A stretch of DNA of 64,000 nucleotides from Zoogloea oleivorans (GTDB lineage: Bacteria; Pseudomonadota; Gammaproteobacteria; Burkholderiales; Rhodocyclaceae): positions 1 to 64,000 of the forward strand of contig JAOAUC010000055.1 of assembly GCA_030157785.1 (NCBI GenBank), in the 5' to 3' direction. A program made the translations under genes and the position numbers. Every line of letters starts with the position of its first letter. The stretch's first letter is position 1. The notes beneath the pieces are model-generated. The model had not been told where the DNA came from and made no database searches. It saw only the letters and a program-made list of their open reading frames with translations. This document shows positions 49,549-58,392 of the stretch, one piece after another.

Positions 49549-50172
49549 ATGCCGCGCTCTGACGTTCTGAACCGCAGCAATCTGCGCCGCGAAATTGCCG
49601 CCCTGGCGGCCCGCATGATCGCCGAAGACGGCATCAACGATTACGGTTTTGCCAAGCGCAAGGCCGCCCGCCAGCTCGGCGCCAGCAACGCCGACGAGCT
49701 CCCCAACAATGCCGAGATCGAGGCGGAAGTCCGCATCTATCTTTCTGTTTTCCAGGACGAAGAGCACCTGGAGCGCCAGCACGTGATGCGCCTGGCGGCC
49801 ATCGAGATCATGCGCGAGCTGGAGCCCTTTCGCCCCTACCTCGTCGGCGCCGTGCTCGAAGGCACCGCCGGGCGCTACTCGGAGATCGAAATCGACCTGT
49901 TTCCCGAAAGCGCCAAGGAAGTGGAAATCTTCTTCCTCAACCAGGACGTGGCCTACGAACACAAGGAACCGCGCCGCAACCAGCCAGACGCCCCGGAGGC
50001 CATCCTGGTCTTCGACTGGGACGACATCCCGGTCAAGCTGCGCATCTATGCCCAGGATGTGGAACGCCTCCACCGCCGCCCCCACGGCGCACGACAAATG
50101 GAACGCGCCCGCCTTTCCGTCGTCGAAGCCCTCGTCAATGAAACTCCGGCCCCGGCCGACCTCAATCCATGA
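49549..50172 (+). CDS. Conserved protein of unknown function, possibly nucleotidyltransferase-like
   Basis: A 207-residue soluble protein with a GGGGAG ribosome site. The N-terminal half is helical and charged (LRREIAALAARMIAEDGINDYGFAKRKAARQLG). The centre reads VGAVLEGTAGRYSEIEIDLFPES, which loosely resembles the G-S/T ... (D/E)-x-(D/E) metal motif of the nucleotidyltransferase fold. That resemblance is by eye only. The last part contains FDWDDIPVKLRIYAQD. Its stop overlaps the thioredoxin gene, so they form an operon. No firm function. Confidence 0.7.
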   Translation: MPRSDVLNRSNLRREIAALAARMIAEDGINDYGFAKRKAARQLGASNADELPNNAEIEAEVRIYLSVFQDEEHLERQHVMRLAAIEIMRELEPFRPYLVGAVLEGTAGRYSEIEIDLFPESAKEVEIFFLNQDVAYEHKEPRRNQPDAPEAILVFDWDDIPVKLRIYAQDVERLHRRPHGARQMERARLSVVEALVNETPAPADLNP

Positions 50173-50717
50173 ATCGCGGAATCTCCTTCGTTCTCGTCAT
50201 CATCGTCGCCATTGCTGCCGGTGGCGCCGGCATGCTCTACGCCCGCAAGGACGCGCCGCCTGCGGCAGTCTCCCCCGTCCAGAGCGCGGCCCTGGCCAAG
50301 CTGATGGCCCTCGATCTGCCCGACACCCAGGGCGTCAGGCAGCCCCTCGCCCAATGGAAGGGCAAGGTGCTGGTAGTGAACTTCTGGGCCACCTGGTGCC
50401 CCCCCTGCCGCAAGGAAATCCCTGCCTTTTCGGCGATGAGCCAGAAATATGCCGACAAGGGTGTCCAGTTCGTCGGAATCAGCATCGACACAGAGAAAAA
50501 CGTCAGCAACTTCCAGGCCGCACAAAAAGTCCGCTATCCGCTGGTAATCGCCTCTCCGGCGGTGGTTCAGCTCACCGAAGAGCTCGGAAACGCCTCCCAG
50601 GGCCTTCCCTTCACCTTGATCATCGACAAGACGGGTGCCATCAGCCTGGTCAAGCTCGGAACCCTCTCCGAGGACGAGCTTGATCGCAAACTGGCCGGGC
50701 TGAGCCGCCCCCTTTAA
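50169..50717 (+). CDS. TlpA-type membrane-anchored thioredoxin
   Basis: A 182-residue protein. One N-terminal helix (about 6-25) anchors it, and the soluble part faces the periplasm. It contains the thioredoxin-fold active site WATWCPPCRKE (cysteines near residues 78 and 81) and a cis-Pro in QGLPFTLIID. It belongs to the TlpA/ResA/AhpC-TSA group that reduces disulfides, often for cytochrome c or oxidase assembly. The specific client is not known. The start overlaps the previous stop by four bases. Confidence 0.9.
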   Translation: MNRGISFVLVIIVAIAAGGAGMLYARKDAPPAAVSPVQSAALAKLMALDLPDTQGVRQPLAQWKGKVLVVNFWATWCPPCRKEIPAFSAMSQKYADKGVQFVGISIDTEKNVSNFQAAQKVRYPLVIASPAVVQLTEELGNASQGLPFTLIIDKTGAISLVKLGTLSEDELDRKLAGLSRPL

Positions 50718-50774
50718 CCCGGGGACGCCGCCCAAGGTGGACAAATTGCGTCGAATTACGGCAAACTTGCACAC

Positions 50775-51272
50775 ATGACGCGGAAAAATCGCACCCAGGA
50801 AGCCAGCCCCGAGGACCTGCCGCAGCACCGCATTCTCGTTCTGCATGGCCCCAACCTCAATCTGCTCGGCCGCCGGGAACCCGGCATTTACGGGCTTACC
50901 ACCCTCTCCGACATCCATGAGGCCATGGAGAGTCGGGCCAAGGCCGACGGGGTTCTGCTGGAATCTTTCCAGAGCAACCACGAAGGCGAACTGATCGACC
51001 GGGTCCAGGCTGCCGACTCGGAAGGGGTGGATTTCATCATCATCAACCCGGCCGGCTACACCCATACCAGCGTTGCGCTGCGGGACGCCCTGGCCGGTGT
51101 CGACATTCCGTACGTCGAAGTACATCTGTCCAATATCCACGCCCGCGAGCCGTTCCGTCATCACTCCTACTTTTCCGACAAGGCTGTCGGAGTGATCTGC
51201 GGACTGGGCGCCCAGGGCTACCAACTCGCCCTCGAGTTCGCCCTCGCCCGTCTCCGCGCCGCTCGCGGCTAA
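50775..51272 (+). CDS. aroQ: 3-dehydroquinate dehydratase, type II
   Basis: A 165-residue enzyme that dehydrates 3-dehydroquinate in the shikimate pathway. It has the type II motifs [17 protein letters not shown] (catalytic Tyr and Arg), [28 protein letters not shown] and [11 protein letters not shown] (catalytic His). The N-terminus is extended by about 17 polar residues compared with the usual 145-150-residue enzyme. It precedes accB-accC as in many gammaproteobacteria and betaproteobacteria. Confidence 0.95.
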   Translation: MTRKNRTQEASPEDLPQHRILVLHGPNLNLLGRREPGIYGLTTLSDIHEAMESRAKADGVLLESFQSNHEGELIDRVQAADSEGVDFIIINPAGYTHTSVALRDALAGVDIPYVEVHLSNIHAREPFRHHSYFSDKAVGVICGLGAQGYQLALEFALARLRAARG

Positions 51273-51286
51273 ATCAGACATCGGCA

Positions 51287-51306
51287 GGCCCGCCGTCCGG
51301 CGGGCC
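51287..51306 (+). other. GC-rich hairpin between aroQ and accB
   Basis: GGCCCGCC and GGCGGGCC form a perfect 8-bp stem with a four-base loop, 25 bases before accB. No T-run follows, so it is not a classical terminator. It may stabilise or attenuate the accBC mRNA. Confidence 0.4.
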
Positions 51307-51330
51307 GCCCAATACATCAAGGGGAATACT

Positions 51331-51777
51331 ATGGATCTTCGCAAGCTCAAGAAATTGATCGACCTGGTCCAGGAGTCCGGCATCTCCGAGCTGGAAGTCA
51401 CTGAAGGCGAGGAAAAGGTCCGCATCGCCAAGCATGTGACCGGCCCCGCCCCGGTCAATTACGTCACCCAGGCACCGGCCGCCCAGCCGGTGGCCGCTGC
51501 ACCTGCCGCTGTCGTGGTGGCTGCCGAACCCGCGCTGCCGGAAGGCCACGTGGTCAAGTCGCCGATGGTCGGCACTTTCTACCGCTCCAGCGCCCCCGGC
51601 GGCAAGGCCCTGGTCGAAGTCGGCCAGAACGTCACGATCGGCGAGCCTCTGTGCATCATCGAAGCGATGAAGCTCATGAACGAAATCGAATCGGACGGTA
51701 CCGGCGTCATCAAGGCCATCCTGGTGGAAAACGGCGAACCCGTGGAGTACGGCGAACCCCTCTTCATCATCGGCTGA
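51331..51777 (+). CDS. accB: Biotin carboxyl carrier protein of acetyl-CoA carboxylase
   Basis: A 148-residue BCCP. The N-terminal helical region ([23 protein letters not shown]) is followed by an Ala/Pro/Val-rich linker (about 45-70) and a C-terminal biotinyl domain with the biotinylated lysine in EAMKLMNE. It shuttles the carboxyl group from AccC to the carboxyltransferase for malonyl-CoA synthesis. accC follows after three bases. Confidence 0.97.
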   Translation: MDLRKLKKLIDLVQESGISELEVTEGEEKVRIAKHVTGPAPVNYVTQAPAAQPVAAAPAAVVVAAEPALPEGHVVKSPMVGTFYRSSAPGGKALVEVGQNVTIGEPLCIIEAMKLMNEIESDGTGVIKAILVENGEPVEYGEPLFIIG

Positions 51778-51780
51778 GCC

Positions 51781-53148
51781 ATGGCCATGTTCGAGAAGAT
51801 CCTCATCGCCAACCGGGGTGAAATCGCCCTCCGCGTGCTGCGAGCCTGCCGCGAACTGGGCATCAAGACCGTCGCGGTCCATTCCGAACCCGACGCTGAA
51901 GCCAAGTACGTCAAGCTGGCCGACGAATCCGTGTGCATCGGCCCGGCCTCATCCACGCTGAGCTACCTGAACATCCCGGCCCTGATTTCTGCTGCCGAGG
52001 TCACCGACGCAGAAGCCATCCACCCGGGCTACGGCTTTCTCTCCGAGAACGCCGACTTCGCCGAGCGGGTCGAGCAATCCGGCTTCGTCTTCATCGGCCC
52101 CCGCGCCGAAACCATCCGCCTGATGGGCGACAAGGTTTCGGCAAAAGACGCCATGAAGGCCGCCGGCGTGCCCTGCGTGCCGGGCTCCGAAGGCGCCCTG
52201 CCGGAAGACCCCAAGGAAATCGTCAAGATCGCCCGTGCCGTTGGCTACCCGGTGATCATCAAGGCGGCCGGCGGCGGCGGCGGACGCGGCATGCGCGTTG
52301 TGCACACCGAAGCCGCCCTGCTCAACGCCGTGACCACCACCCGTTCCGAAGCGGGTGCCTTCTTCGGCAATCCGGTCGTGTACATGGAGAAGTTCCTGGA
52401 AAATCCGCGTCACGTGGAAATCCAGATTCTTGCCGACCAGCATGGCAACGCCATTCACCTGGGTGAGCGCGACTGCTCCATGCAGCGCCGCCACCAGAAG
52501 GTCATCGAGGAAGCACCGGCGCCGGGCATCGAGCGTCGCCACATCCTGCGCATCGGCGAGCGTTGCGCCGAGGCCTGCCGCAAGATCGGCTACCGGGGCG
52601 CCGGCACCTTCGAATTCCTCTACGAAAACGGCGAGTTCTACTTCATCGAGATGAACACCCGGGTCCAGGTCGAACACCCGGTCACCGAACTCATCACCGG
52701 CGTCGACATCGTCCAGGAACAGATCCGCGTCGCGGCCGGCCAGAAGCTGCGCTACAAGCAGAAGGACATCGAATTCCGCGGCCACGCGATCGAATGCCGC
52801 ATCAACGCCGAGGATCCGTTCAAGTTCACGCCCTGCCCCGGCAAGATCACCAACTGGCACGTTCCCGGCGGCCCCGGCATCCGCGTCGACTCGCATGTGT
52901 ACAACGGCTACACCGTGCCGCAGCACTACGACTCGATGATCGGCAAGCTGATCGCCTACGGCGACACCCGCGACCAGGCCATCCGCCGCATGCGCATCGC
53001 CCTGTCCGAAATGCTGGTCGAAGGCATCAAGACCAACATCCCGCTGCACCAGGAACTGATGCTCGACGCCCGCTTCGTCGAAGGTGGCACGAGCATTCAT
53101 TACCTCGAGCACAAGCTGGCCGGACGCAACGAAGTGAGCAAGACCTGA
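51781..53148 (+). CDS. accC: Biotin carboxylase subunit of acetyl-CoA carboxylase
   Basis: A 455-residue ATP-grasp enzyme that carboxylates biotin on AccB. The family sequences are complete: [20 protein letters not shown]-binding [45 protein letters not shown] and the C-terminal [14 protein letters not shown] start two codons later, at [12 protein letters not shown], is equally possible. Its stop overlaps the prmA start by one base. Confidence 0.97.
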   Translation: MAMFEKILIANRGEIALRVLRACRELGIKTVAVHSEPDAEAKYVKLADESVCIGPASSTLSYLNIPALISAAEVTDAEAIHPGYGFLSENADFAERVEQSGFVFIGPRAETIRLMGDKVSAKDAMKAAGVPCVPGSEGALPEDPKEIVKIARAVGYPVIIKAAGGGGGRGMRVVHTEAALLNAVTTTRSEAGAFFGNPVVYMEKFLENPRHVEIQILADQHGNAIHLGERDCSMQRRHQKVIEEAPAPGIERRHILRIGERCAEACRKIGYRGAGTFEFLYENGEFYFIEMNTRVQVEHPVTELITGVDIVQEQIRVAAGQKLRYKQKDIEFRGHAIECRINAEDPFKFTPCPGKITNWHVPGGPGIRVDSHVYNGYTVPQHYDSMIGKLIAYGDTRDQAIRRMRIALSEMLVEGIKTNIPLHQELMLDARFVEGGTSIHYLEHKLAGRNEVSKT

Positions 53149-54050
53149 TGTGGATATCGGTCATCTTGCAAGCTGACGCAACCCGCGCCGAAGCCCTCTC
53201 CGAGGCACTGATGGAACACGGCGCGCTGTCGGTCAGCATCGACGACGCCGACGCCGGCACCGAGGCTGAAAAGCCCCAGTTTGGCGAGCCGGGCATGTCC
53301 CCGGCGAGCCTGTGGGATCACAGCCGCGTCGTGGCGCTGTTCGATACCGACACCGATCTCGCCCAGGCCCTGGCCACTGCCTCGGCTGCGGTCGGGCTCG
53401 ACGTGGTACCGCCCTTCACCATCGAGGAAGTGGAAGAGCAGAACTGGGTACAGCTGACCCAGAGCCAGTTCGACCCAATCCGCATCACCGAGCGCCTGTG
53501 GATAGTGCCCTCGTGGCACGTCGCCCCCGACGCCGAGGCGATCAACCTGGTCCTCGACCCGGGCATGGCCTTCGGCACGGGCTCCCACCCGACCACCCGG
53601 CTATGTCTCGAGTGGCTCACTGACCACACCCAGCCGGGCGTCAGCGTACTCGACTACGGCTGCGGTTCGGGCATCCTGGCGATTGCCGCGGTCAAACTGG
53701 GCGCAGGTGACGTCACCGCCGTGGACATCGACGAGAAAGCCGTCGAAACCGCTGCCAACAACGCTGCCAGCAACGGCGTCAGCCTGCATCTGCAGGTCTC
53801 GGCCAAGCCCCTCGACGGCACCTTCCAGCGGGTTGTTGCCAACATCCTGACCAATCCGCTCAAGATGCTGGCACCACTGCTCGCGGCCCGCGTCGCCCCC
53901 GGCGGCCGGCTGGCCCTGTCCGGCGTACTCGAAGCCCAGGCCGCAGATGTCATCGCGGCCTATGCGCCGTACATCGCCCTCTCGGTCGGTGCCACCTTTG
54001 ATGGCTGGGTCCGCCTGCAGGGCGAACGGCCGGAACAAACCGTGTCATGA
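53148..54050 (+). CDS. prmA: Ribosomal protein L11 methyltransferase
   Basis: A 300-residue SAM-dependent enzyme that trimethylates ribosomal protein L11. The N-terminal recognition domain begins [10 protein letters not shown]. The catalytic domain has DPGMAFGTGSHPTTRLCLEWL, SAM motif VLDYGCGSGILAIAAVKLGA and VVANILTNPLKMLAPLL, all typical of PrmA. It is translationally coupled to accC and to the next gene (ATGA overlap), a gene order common in betaproteobacteria. Confidence 0.96.
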   Translation: MWISVILQADATRAEALSEALMEHGALSVSIDDADAGTEAEKPQFGEPGMSPASLWDHSRVVALFDTDTDLAQALATASAAVGLDVVPPFTIEEVEEQNWVQLTQSQFDPIRITERLWIVPSWHVAPDAEAINLVLDPGMAFGTGSHPTTRLCLEWLTDHTQPGVSVLDYGCGSGILAIAAVKLGAGDVTAVDIDEKAVETAANNAASNGVSLHLQVSAKPLDGTFQRVVANILTNPLKMLAPLLAARVAPGGRLALSGVLEAQAADVIAAYAPYIALSVGATFDGWVRLQGERPEQTVS

Positions 54051-55234
54051 TCCTCGCGCGCTGCCCGGCGTGCTCCACCACCTTCCGGGTGCGCCCCGAG
54101 CAATTGAGCGCGCGTCAGGGAAGGGTGCGCTGTGGTCAGTGCAATCATGCCTTCAACGCACTGGAGTCTGTCGTCGAGGAGGAACACCCCCTTGTCGAGG
54201 AGGCGTCGGCGCCAGACCTGCAGCCCCAGCCCGAAGCCGAAGCCCCTTTCTTCATCCTTGAAGAAAAGGTGCCCGACGACGACCTGCCGCCGCCCGGAGA
54301 AATGCCGGACAGCACCCATGACACCTGGCCCCCGGAAACCGATGCTCCCGCCGAGCCGGGGGAAATCGAATTTCCGGCAGAAGACGAGCGGATAGAGCCA
54401 ACCGGAGAAATCGGAGCCGAGGCGCCTCAGGCATGGCCGCCGATGGAGACCGAAGCGGAGGATATCCCCGCCCTGTCGATGGACTTTCCGCTACCCGACG
54501 ACGACGCCAGCGATGCCGAAGCCACCGCACCCGTCGCCACAGCCCCGCCGGCCCTCGACTTCCACCTCCCCGAGCCTCACGGGGAAGCTCCTGTTGATTT
54601 CGATGCCCTGATCCACACCCGGGACGTCGCCCCAGCCTTCCTGACCCCCGCCCCCAGGCCTTCGCACCGGGCCGACGGACAGGCACCGCTCGTGGAGGAA
54701 GAGCCGGAAGAGGACGCTGGCGATGCACCTGCTGCCAGCCAGGAAGCCCCTTCGCCCGCCCTCGGCCAGGCCGCCTGGGCTGCCGCGGCAACCCTGCTGA
54801 TCCTCTCCCTGCTGGCTCAGGGCGTGCTGGTCTTCCGCGACGACATCGCCCAGTCCTCGCCCCAGATGCGGCCCTTCATGGAAAGCCTGTGTGCCGGTCT
54901 TGGCTGCGATCTGCCGCTGCCCCGCGACCCGGCCACCATCGCCATCGAAAGCTCGGACATCCAGCCTGACGCAGGCCGCGAAGCCTTCTTCACGCTGCAT
55001 GCCACGCTGCGCAACCGGGCCGAGTTCCAGCAAGCCTGGCCGCACCTCGAAATCACCCTTACCGATGCCCGCGACAAGGCCCTTGTCCGGCGCGTCCTCG
55101 AACCCGGCCAGTGGCTACCCGCCGATGCGCCCAAGGATGCCTTTCCGGCCCGGCGCGAAGTGGTCACACGCGTCAGCTTCGAAGCCCCCGGCGTGGCCGC
55201 CGCCGGCTATCGCGTGTACGCCTTTTATCCCTGA
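54047..55234 (+). CDS. Zinc-ribbon and DUF3426 domain membrane protein
   Basis: A 395-residue protein. An N-terminal MJ0042-type zinc ribbon (CPAC ... CGQC, residues 6-32) is followed by a long acidic, Pro/Glu-rich linker of about 190 residues. A single membrane helix (about 243-262) then leads to a periplasmic DUF3426 domain containing LRNRAEFQQAWPHLEITLTDA and VLEPGQWLP. The layout suggests a cytoplasmic metal-binding head tethered through the membrane to an exported domain. It commonly follows prmA in betaproteobacteria. Function is not established. Confidence 0.88.
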   Translation: MILARCPACSTTFRVRPEQLSARQGRVRCGQCNHAFNALESVVEEEHPLVEEASAPDLQPQPEAEAPFFILEEKVPDDDLPPPGEMPDSTHDTWPPETDAPAEPGEIEFPAEDERIEPTGEIGAEAPQAWPPMETEAEDIPALSMDFPLPDDDASDAEATAPVATAPPALDFHLPEPHGEAPVDFDALIHTRDVAPAFLTPAPRPSHRADGQAPLVEEEPEEDAGDAPAASQEAPSPALGQAAWAAAATLLILSLLAQGVLVFRDDIAQSSPQMRPFMESLCAGLGCDLPLPRDPATIAIESSDIQPDAGREAFFTLHATLRNRAEFQQAWPHLEITLTDARDKALVRRVLEPGQWLPADAPKDAFPARREVVTRVSFEAPGVAAAGYRVYAFYP

Positions 55235-55297
55235 AGCAACCCCCTGGCGCGGTCAGACGACTGACAGCACCTGCATGCCGGCCCCCGTCGCCCCGGC

Positions 55298-55303
55298 TAT
55301 AAT
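55298..55303 (+). promoter_or_regulatory. Likely -10 element for the PfkB-family kinase gene
   Basis: A consensus TATAAT lies 28 bases before the ATG at 55331. A matching -35 hexamer is poor (about 55275-55280), so this may be an activator-dependent or weak promoter. Confidence 0.4.
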
Positions 55304-55330
55304 CGATTCGCCTAATTCAGCTCCCCGACC

Positions 55331-56269
55331 ATGTCTACACTCATCTGCGGCTCCATCGCCTTCGACTCGATCATGGTGTTCCAGGATCGTTTCAAGAACC
55401 ACATCCTGCCCGAGCAGATCCACATCCTGAATGTCTCCTTCTTCGTACCGGAAATGCGGCGCGAATTTGGCGGCTGTGCCGGCAACATCGCCTACAACCT
55501 CCAGTTGCTCGGCGGCGATCCGCTGATCATGGCAACGGTCGGCGGCGATGACGCGACCCCTTACCTGGAGCGCATGGATCGTCTCGGCCTGTCCCGCGCC
55601 CACGTCACCCAGGTCGCCGGCAGCTACACGGCCCAGGCCTTCATCACCACCGACCTGGACGACAACCAGATCACCGCCTTCCACCCTGGTGCGATGGTGC
55701 ACTCCCACCTCAACAAGGTGGAGCACACCCAGGGCGTGACGCTGGGCATCGTGTCGCCGGATGGCCGTGACGGCATGCTCGAACACTGCCGCCAGTTTGC
55801 CGAAGCCGGCATTCCCTTCGTCTTCGATCCGGGCCAGGGCCTACCCATGTTCAACGGCGAAGAACTTCTCGCCTGCCTGCAACTGGCCGACTACTGTACG
55901 GTCAACGACTACGAAGCACGCCTGCTGTGCGAACGCACCGGTCGCTCGGTCGAGTCTCTGGCCGGCGAGGTAAAAGCCCTTATCGTGACCCGCGGCGGCG
56001 AAGGCTCCGAGATTCACACGGGGGGCCGCAAGATCGACATTCCCTGCGCCCGTGCCGCCAGCCTCGAAGACCCGACCGGCTGCGGCGATGCCTACCGGGC
56101 CGGTTTGCTCTACGGCATCGAGCACGGCCTGGAGTGGGAACAGAGCGGCCGTCTGGCCTCCCTGATGGGTGCCATAAAGATGGCCAGCCGCGGTGGGCAG
56201 AATCACGCGCCCAGCCGTGAAGAAATCGCCGAAGCCTATCGCACGGCCTTTGGTGCAACCCTGTGGTGA
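55331..56269 (+). CDS. PfkB-family carbohydrate or nucleoside kinase
   Basis: A 312-residue ribokinase-fold kinase. The substrate-binding N-terminus contains FGGCAGNIAYNLQLLGG, and the ATP and catalytic signature is DPTGCGDAYRAGLLYG with the catalytic Asp. It is often annotated as adenosine kinase-like or sugar kinase. The substrate cannot be decided by eye, although the size and GGCAGNIAYNL pattern fit the betaproteobacterial adenosine-kinase-like group. A glycine-zipper lipoprotein gene follows 11 bases later. Confidence 0.87.
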   Translation: MSTLICGSIAFDSIMVFQDRFKNHILPEQIHILNVSFFVPEMRREFGGCAGNIAYNLQLLGGDPLIMATVGGDDATPYLERMDRLGLSRAHVTQVAGSYTAQAFITTDLDDNQITAFHPGAMVHSHLNKVEHTQGVTLGIVSPDGRDGMLEHCRQFAEAGIPFVFDPGQGLPMFNGEELLACLQLADYCTVNDYEARLLCERTGRSVESLAGEVKALIVTRGGEGSEIHTGGRKIDIPCARAASLEDPTGCGDAYRAGLLYGIEHGLEWEQSGRLASLMGAIKMASRGGQNHAPSREEIAEAYRTAFGATLW

Positions 56270-56280
56270 AAGGAAGAAAA

Positions 56281-56736
56281 ATGCGAATTCTCAATCTGAC
56301 CCTGGCCCTGCTGGCTGCCGTAAGCGTCGCGGGGTGCGCCTCCGGTCTCGGCGGCGGTGACTACGAACGGGCAGAAGCACGGCGTGTCATGAATGTGCGC
56401 ATGGGCGTCGTCGAAAGCGTTCGGCTGGTCAAGCTCGAAGGCACCAAGTCGCCGGTGGGCACCCTCGGCGGTGCGGCCGTTGGCGGCATCGCCGGCAGCA
56501 CGGTCGGCGGCGGCAAGGGCTCCGCCATTGCTGCCGTGGTCGGCGCCGTGGTCGGCGGCATCGCCGGCTCCGCGGCCGAAGAAGGCATAACCCGCAAACA
56601 GGGCGTGGAAGTCACCGTCAAGATGGACAACGGCGAGATGCTGGCGATCATCCAGGAAGACGGCGGCGAAGGCTTCAAGCCGGGCGAGCGGGTTCGCCTG
56701 CTGCAGGACGGCCGCACCACCCGCGTGACCCGCTGA
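56281..56736 (+). CDS. Glycine-zipper outer membrane lipoprotein (SlyB/Pcp-like)
   Basis: A 151-residue lipoprotein. The signal peptide ends in the lipobox SVAGC with the acylated Cys19. The centre holds a glycine-zipper hairpin (about 64-102: GTLGGAAVGGIAGSTVGGG, then AVVGAVVGGIAGSAAEEG). A C-terminal beta-rich segment contains VTVKMDNGEMLAIIQE. This matches the SlyB/Pcp family of outer membrane lipoproteins, which help envelope integrity under stress. A strong terminator follows. Confidence 0.88.
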   Translation: MRILNLTLALLAAVSVAGCASGLGGGDYERAEARRVMNVRMGVVESVRLVKLEGTKSPVGTLGGAAVGGIAGSTVGGGKGSAIAAVVGAVVGGIAGSAAEEGITRKQGVEVTVKMDNGEMLAIIQEDGGEGFKPGERVRLLQDGRTTRVTR

Positions 56737-56754
56737 ACCGGGTTTCGCGATCTG

Positions 56755-56783
56755 CAAAAAGGGGCCATCCGGCCCCTTTTTTC
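56755..56783 (+). terminator. Rho-independent terminator after the lipoprotein gene
   Basis: AAAAAGGGGCC and GGCCCCTTTTTT enclose a four-base loop. A clean 11-bp stem with a T-run, 19 bases past the stop. Confidence 0.9.
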
Positions 56784-56881
56784 ATGGCGGATCACCCCAC
56801 GTCACACACCCGTAACCACCCCTTCACGTCGCCGCAACGCAGCATTTCCACAATGCGCGGAAACCCAACGAGGATTCCGCC

Positions 56882-57640
56882 ATGCTGCAAAAGGAACAAC
56901 GCGTCGCCCACCGCCCCGGTCGCAACCTGCACGTGGGCCTTGCCAGTTGCCCCACCGAGATACTCGAAGCCCAGAAGCTGCGCTACCGGGTGTTTGCCGA
57001 CGAGATGGGCGCCCGCCTGCCCAGCCGCACGCCGGGCGTGGATCGCGACTTGTATGACGCCTTCTGTGATCACCTTATCGTCCGCGACGAAGACGCCGGA
57101 CGCATCGTCGGCACCTACCGCATCCTGTCGCCGAGCGCCGCACGCGAAGTGGGCAGCTACTATTCAGAAAGCGAATTCGACCTGACCCGCCTGCGCAACC
57201 TGCGCGAGCGCATGGTCGAGATCGGCCGTTCCTGCATCGACGTCGACTACCGTTCCGGTGCCGTGATCACCCTGCTGTGGGCCGGCCTTGCCCGCTACAT
57301 GCTCGAGAACAACTACGACTACCTGACCGGCTGCGCCTCCATAAGCATGGCCGACGGCGGGCACGCGGCGGCCAGCCTGTATAATCGCCTGAAGGACGAA
57401 CACCTCTGCCCGCTCGAATACCGCGTCTTCCCGCGCACCCCGCTACCCCTGCAGGCCCTGCGCCAGGACCTCGACGCCGACACCCCGCCCCTCATCAAGG
57501 GTTACCTGCGGGCCGGTGCCTGGATCTGCGGCGAACCGGCCTGGGATCCCGACTTCAACACGGCCGACCTGCCCATCCTGCTGCCGGTTTCCCGGCTCGA
57601 TGCCCGCTACGCCAAACATTTCATGGGACGCAAGGACTGA
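56882..57640 (+). CDS. olsB: OlsB-like ornithine N-acyltransferase (GNAT fold)
   Basis: A 252-residue protein of the acetyltransf_5/OlsB family, which attaches a 3-hydroxyacyl chain from ACP to ornithine to give lyso-ornithine lipid. Visible family features include EILEAQKLRYRVFADEMGARL, FCDHLIVRD, IVGTYRILSP, MVEIGRSCID and LTGCASISMADGG. GAGGA lies eight bases before the ATG. A PlsC-type acyltransferase (OlsA-like) follows directly, which supports the ornithine-lipid assignment. The amino acid specificity (ornithine versus others) is inferred. Confidence 0.8.
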   Translation: MLQKEQRVAHRPGRNLHVGLASCPTEILEAQKLRYRVFADEMGARLPSRTPGVDRDLYDAFCDHLIVRDEDAGRIVGTYRILSPSAAREVGSYYSESEFDLTRLRNLRERMVEIGRSCIDVDYRSGAVITLLWAGLARYMLENNYDYLTGCASISMADGGHAAASLYNRLKDEHLCPLEYRVFPRTPLPLQALRQDLDADTPPLIKGYLRAGAWICGEPAWDPDFNTADLPILLPVSRLDARYAKHFMGRKD

Positions 57641-57702
57641 AACCCGCCAGCCCCACCCCCCGCTTCACGCGCCTCGTCCGCTACGCCCGCCTGGCGGGTC
57701 AT

Positions 57703-58389
57703 GTGCTGAGTGCGCTCGTCATCGCAAGCGTCAGCTATCCCTTCATCACGCCGGCCCGCCAGCTCCGTTTCAAGCGGCAGTGGTCGGCCCGGCTGCTGAC
57801 GATTCTCGGCGTTCGCCTGGTCACCGACGAACCCTTTCTCAGCCCGGGCAGCCTGCTGGTCGCCAATCACATCTCGTGGCTGGACGTCTTCGTCATCAAC
57901 GCGGCCTACCCGGCGGCCTTCGTTTCCAAGGCCGAGATACGCCAGTGGCCACTGGTTGGCTGGCTGGCGGCAAAGAACGAAACGGTTTTTTTGCGTCGCG
58001 GCAGCCGCGGCCACGCCAGGATTGTGAACGGTGAAATCGCCGAACTGCTCGGCCGCCAGCGTCATGTGGCAATATTTCCGGAAGGCACGACCACCGACGG
58101 CAGCCATGTGCTGGGCTTTCATGCGGCCCTGCTGCAGCCGGCAATCCAGGCCGGTGCAGCGATCCAGCCCCTGGCCATTGCCTATCGCCTGCCGGACGGC
58201 AGTTTCACGCGGGCAGCCGCCTACGACGGAGACGTGAGCCTGCTGGCGTGCATCCAGGCCATTGTTGCAGAACCGGAAATCGTGGCCCGGATTCGCGTTG
58301 CACCGCCCATGCCAACGGCCGAACTGCCGGATCGCCGGGCCCTCGCCCACGCCGCCCGGGAAGCGATCGTGGCGCGCATCCAGGACTAG
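57703..58389 (+). CDS. olsA: OlsA-like lysophospholipid acyltransferase
   Basis: A PlsC-family acyltransferase with H-x4-D motif NHISWLD and FPEGTT in the glycerophosphate-binding position. It would add the second acyl chain to lyso-ornithine lipid (or act on lysophosphatidate). The first usual start codon in frame is the GTG at 57703 (228 aa). The frame stays open and protein-like back to CTG at 57637, overlapping the olsB stop (CTGA), and includes a basic N-terminus RFTRLVRYARLAGH that family members normally have. The true start may therefore be that CTG, with translation coupled to olsB. Confidence 0.82.
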   Translation: MLSALVIASVSYPFITPARQLRFKRQWSARLLTILGVRLVTDEPFLSPGSLLVANHISWLDVFVINAAYPAAFVSKAEIRQWPLVGWLAAKNETVFLRRGSRGHARIVNGEIAELLGRQRHVAIFPEGTTTDGSHVLGFHAALLQPAIQAGAAIQPLAIAYRLPDGSFTRAAAYDGDVSLLACIQAIVAEPEIVARIRVAPPMPTAELPDRRALAHAAREAIVARIQD

Positions 58390-58392
58390 AAC

